From assembly GCA_037576215.1 (NCBI GenBank), contig JBANDB010000005.1:3348001-3412000 (forward strand): a stretch of DNA of 64,000 bases. The letters are read 5' to 3'. The notes beneath the pieces were generated by a model, which was given only the letters and a program-made list of their open reading frames with translations, had not been told where the DNA came from and ran no database searches. A program made the translations under genes and the position numbers. Shown here piece by piece: positions 60,600 through 64,000 of this stretch. Every line of letters starts with the position of its first letter. Position 1 is the first letter of the stretch. Origin of the DNA: Armillaria gallica (Eukaryota > Basidiomycota > Agaricomycetes > Agaricales > Physalacriaceae).

Positions 60600-63500
60600 C
60601 TAAATGGCCTGCACAACCCCTCCAAATGACTTTTTCTGTACCTTTTCATAGCCATGTCAGTGTATCTTATGATATTTAGTGATGTCTCCTTTCGTGCCAT
60701 GATTTGGAACAGCTGGGCTCCCCTGGGACAACAACTAAGCACTATGTTGCGGTCTCTATCAGACCAAGTGGCCAGGATGTCTGAATAATATGCCTGTACA
60801 GAGATTCCCTATGCCTATACTATGTACTATTATACTAATGAAATTTTGGGTGAAGCTTGTCTCGAGGTGTGATGTGGTTCGATTTGGGAATGATAGACTG
60901 GATCCACTTTTAATTTTGCTATCTTCAAGAAAACCGCATCAACTTTGATTTGTTCATCATTCATTAGTAAACAAGTTCAGCAGTGAAGAGACTCCATAAG
61001 CTGTATTGCATGATCAAAATCATATGTAAGGTCTCCATAGGCCTCGAACCTGTCTGGAAATCACCCAATATCAACAATGGAATGTATGGGATCAGGGCAT
61101 AGCCACATCAACACATTAAACCAGATTTATTGGAGCTATAGTAATGTTGCTATATACATGTTAGTATAGTACCGACTAACAGTATAGAGTCAGTTGATAT
61201 AAGAGACCCTTTGCCTCGCGTAGCAGCTAGTCTTCAACTCCCATATTTTTCAGAGCCATAAGTAACATATATGATATACATGCTTGATGTACGTGTTCTT
61301 TTCATCAGTGCCCTACGTGGCAAAGTTCACTTTGAATGATAAGCAGTCAAAAAAACAACCAGTACTAGAATGGGAAAGGAATACTCACAACTCATCACTA
61401 GAATTAACGTGATCATCCTGGTTGTAGTACACCCTGGCCAAGAGATGGTGGCCCAATGTGAGATGAAAACGATTGAGGGTCACCTCGATAGACTGACAGG
61501 GGAGCCACGTGTCCCATCGGTGGGACTGGACAAAGTGAATCGAACCCAACAAAATTCTATCCATGCCATATAACTTGAGACTCTTATGAGGATTGCAGCC
61601 ATGATTTTAAAGTGATCTTCCCAGAACAATTCAGCCTGAAAGAGGTGAAGAAAAGTAATAGATGTATCTGACAGCCACAATGCCATTATGAGTCCTGAGA
61701 ACGCATCTCAATGTCGACTGGAGGCTGACCAGGCAGGCCTGAACCTCAGCGAGGGCAGAGGCATCCCAGTGGACGAGTTCACTTTGTGCTACGATGATGA
61801 AAAGGGTGAACATGGTTGCTTAAAAAATGGTGTCAGTAGCGGCATGCCAGAGAGAGAGAGATGTACAAATGTTAGGAAGCTGAATGCTTGAGAGCTCATC
61901 TGGACTGGGCCCTGGTGTTTATATGCGTCCTGGAGGGTTACCAGTTACAGTAATGAGTGCCTATTCAGGCCTGTTGGCATGTGTCAATGTTGTGATAAGA
62001 TAAAGGGAAATATCATGTGAGGCTTGGTGGACACGACAAGATAAGAGATTAGTGGCAGACCGGAGTGGGATGACTAGGAGGCGTGATGGGGCATCAAAAT
62101 ATTGTTGGTCTCTTGAAAATTTTAGCAGAGCTAGACGGGCAGGTGGTAGTAGACATTACATATAGAGACCAGTCATGGGTATGACGGTTGGCAAGGATGG
62201 AGTCATTAATGGGTAAACATGCACAAAAATGACATTCAGATAGGTAGTAATGCAACATATATCTATGTATCCACAAAAAGGACCTGTATATAGTAAGCAA
62301 AGAGTCCTCAGTCGACAATCGGCTGCATGCAGTGCACTTGATTTTCAGCATCAGAGTTGCCAAGCTTCAAAAACAATATCAACTTATTGCTCACCTAAAG
62401 GTCTAGCCATGTGGCATGGCAGCTTGCTTGGTTGTGTCTTTAGATGCCAACCACGGCTCATGCTTTAGGTAGAGTATCACGTCAGCACCGGGACTTGCAC
62501 CTCACGACGTGCGTCATCTGAAGAAGAGTCAGAACGACATCAAGGCAAATGTGCAGACTTGTCCTCCACTCTGGATCCATCATCAGTAATAGCTATGTAG
62601 GAATCAACCCACCAGCAAGGCTCCCAAAGGGTAGAATACCTCTGGTAAAGGTGCAAAGAGGGACCACAGGGCAGAAATATTATGGGGGCACTAAGGAGAT
62701 GACGATGGTAGATTGCATATATACAATGCTTTAAGGCGACAAGAGACAAGCAAGATCAATTGTGCTGGGTGCCAAATTCCAGATGTTGGGTTGGCATCCT
62801 GAATTGCCGGAAGTAGACAAAAATATTGCACATCTCCTTGTTTCGCATCCTGAAACAAACAGCTCCATGGCAGTACCATGACTATTGTGTAGAAGAAGAG
62901 CAGACAATTACATAGTTCTGCAAAACGTGAATAATGGAACACATTAAAAGATCAGTATTTGGAGATGGTGCAATCGGACATCTGAAGTATGTGGTGAGTC
63001 AGGATATCTGTAGATAAATTGACAAGTGTGTTGGTTGTAGCACAAATTCAACACTTACAAGCAGATATATACTCAAATGGACACGCAGCTGTCGAAGATT
63101 TGCTGTCCTCTTTGAAGACATCCTGGTTCAGTAATTACTGCCACAGAAATTCATTCAAGTTCCTATTCTTTACGTTTCTGTGAACATTACATCTGCTCTG
63201 TGAGTTACAAGACATTGCGGCATACAGTACCACCATAGAAGCAGTGAGTATCTCAACATGCCCTAGGACAGATTGATTCCTTTACACTGAATTGACAGTT
63301 CAGCTACATATTCTTCCATAGAGAGTTGATACTCACCTCACAAAATGTTGCCAGATCTCGTCTGAAGAGAGAATACAAAATCCAGAGACCGGAACCAACA
63401 GAATCAAGTCTGTGGTATTTTATTGGCTCAAGTCAAGGTGACTTCTGTAAACGTTGCTTCAGTTTTCTGCATCAGTGAATCGATATTAGACATACCTGGG

Positions 63501-64000
63501 TTGACTTGTATGACATGGCTATGAGTAAGGAATAGTGATGCACCATCCATAGGTGCAAAGTGGGCAAGAATTTGAGCAGTTCTGAAGTAGACACCTCAGA
63601 TTATCCACGAATTGAAAAGACAACCAATCCCAGCCAAAGTGAAGCCCTGGCAAGGGATTGGGCAGATGTCCGATAGCTTCGAAGTCAACAGTCAGAATAC
63701 AACATTTTAAACCCTGATGACCTTCTGATCCAAACAAGTACATCAGGATACAACTGCCAGCTTAAACTTTGCTTTACAAGTTCAAACCTGTTGTTTCATG
63801 ACAGCAGTATTTCCTTGTCTGTATTGCAGGATCTATTCCGCTGTGTACACGGCCATCCAGATTACTGTCGGTGGGACGACTCCAGTTGATTTTGGGATTT
63901 TTTGGACAATCATGACAATCATGCCACAACTTCCTGGGCTTCCCAAATTCCTCCACAACTACCACGGTCCCACCACCACCTTTAACCACAGGCTCTATCC
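60600..64000. other. Tail of WD40 locus and unrecognised sequence
   Basis: Short frames occur on both strands. Minus-strand frames at 61480-61813 are rich in hydrophobic residues (LFIIVAQSEL, FKIMAAILIRVSSYMAW) and could be exons of a membrane protein. The minus-strand frames at 63519-63743 and 63774-63989 have plausible composition. None has a motif I recognise, and no gene model could be built. Confidence 0.35.

Overview
The window looks like a transposon-rich part of a basidiomycete (probably agaricomycete) nuclear genome. Evidence: short GT-AG introns of about 43-71 nt, a Plavaka-type transposase, Ty3/gypsy chromovirus copies, a Tc1/mariner element, several MITEs, and pieces of host genes (WD40, RING finger, a multi-pass membrane protein, and an amplified uncharacterised fungal family). 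No rRNA, CRISPR array or convincing tRNA gene was seen.

Layout. 1-8574 is a nested cluster: a 1.7-kb LTR-like repeat (B4) was entered by gypsy copy A (minus strand, continuing beyond the left edge), and copy A was then entered by another 1.7-kb repeat (B1). 8575-13990 is non-coding or decayed sequence with a 274-bp tandem repeat. 13990-16661 is a minus-strand RING-finger gene split by repeat B2. 16662-26065 is mostly decayed, with two TA-flanked MITEs and a ubiquitin-like fragment. 26066-27645 is a complete Tc1/mariner element with one stop in its transposase. 27959-32345 is a minus-strand gene of a repeated agaricomycete-like family, split by repeat B3. 32592-36086 is a divergent Plavaka transposase with about seven introns, one of which carries a MITE. 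36500-47020 holds two diverged direct copies of an unrecognised sequence and another 1.7-kb LTR-like insertion. 47443-47850 is an array of seven units with a tRNA T-arm-like hairpin. 48963-60335 is a divergent gene pair (membrane protein and WD40 protein). The WD40 gene contains a full-length gypsy element (copy C, 50284-59680, TSD CTCTA) inside a predicted 47-nt intron, and the 5' LTR of copy C has itself received a 616-bp MITE. 60600-64000 has no gene I can name.

How it fits together. Copies A and C are one chromovirus family. Both carry a primer-binding site complementary to the inferred mRNA 5' end, which suggests Tf1/sushi-type self-priming. Both also carry an extra N-terminal segment with a hydrophobic helix ahead of the capsid and zinc knuckle, and copy C keeps a C-terminal chromodomain. 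Decay is dominated by TGA codons, often at Arg positions (CGA to TGA), and by CpG transitions between LTRs. This points to cytosine-methylation or RIP-like mutation of repeats. Exon models and family names here come from reading the sequence and from memory of the families; no database search was run.
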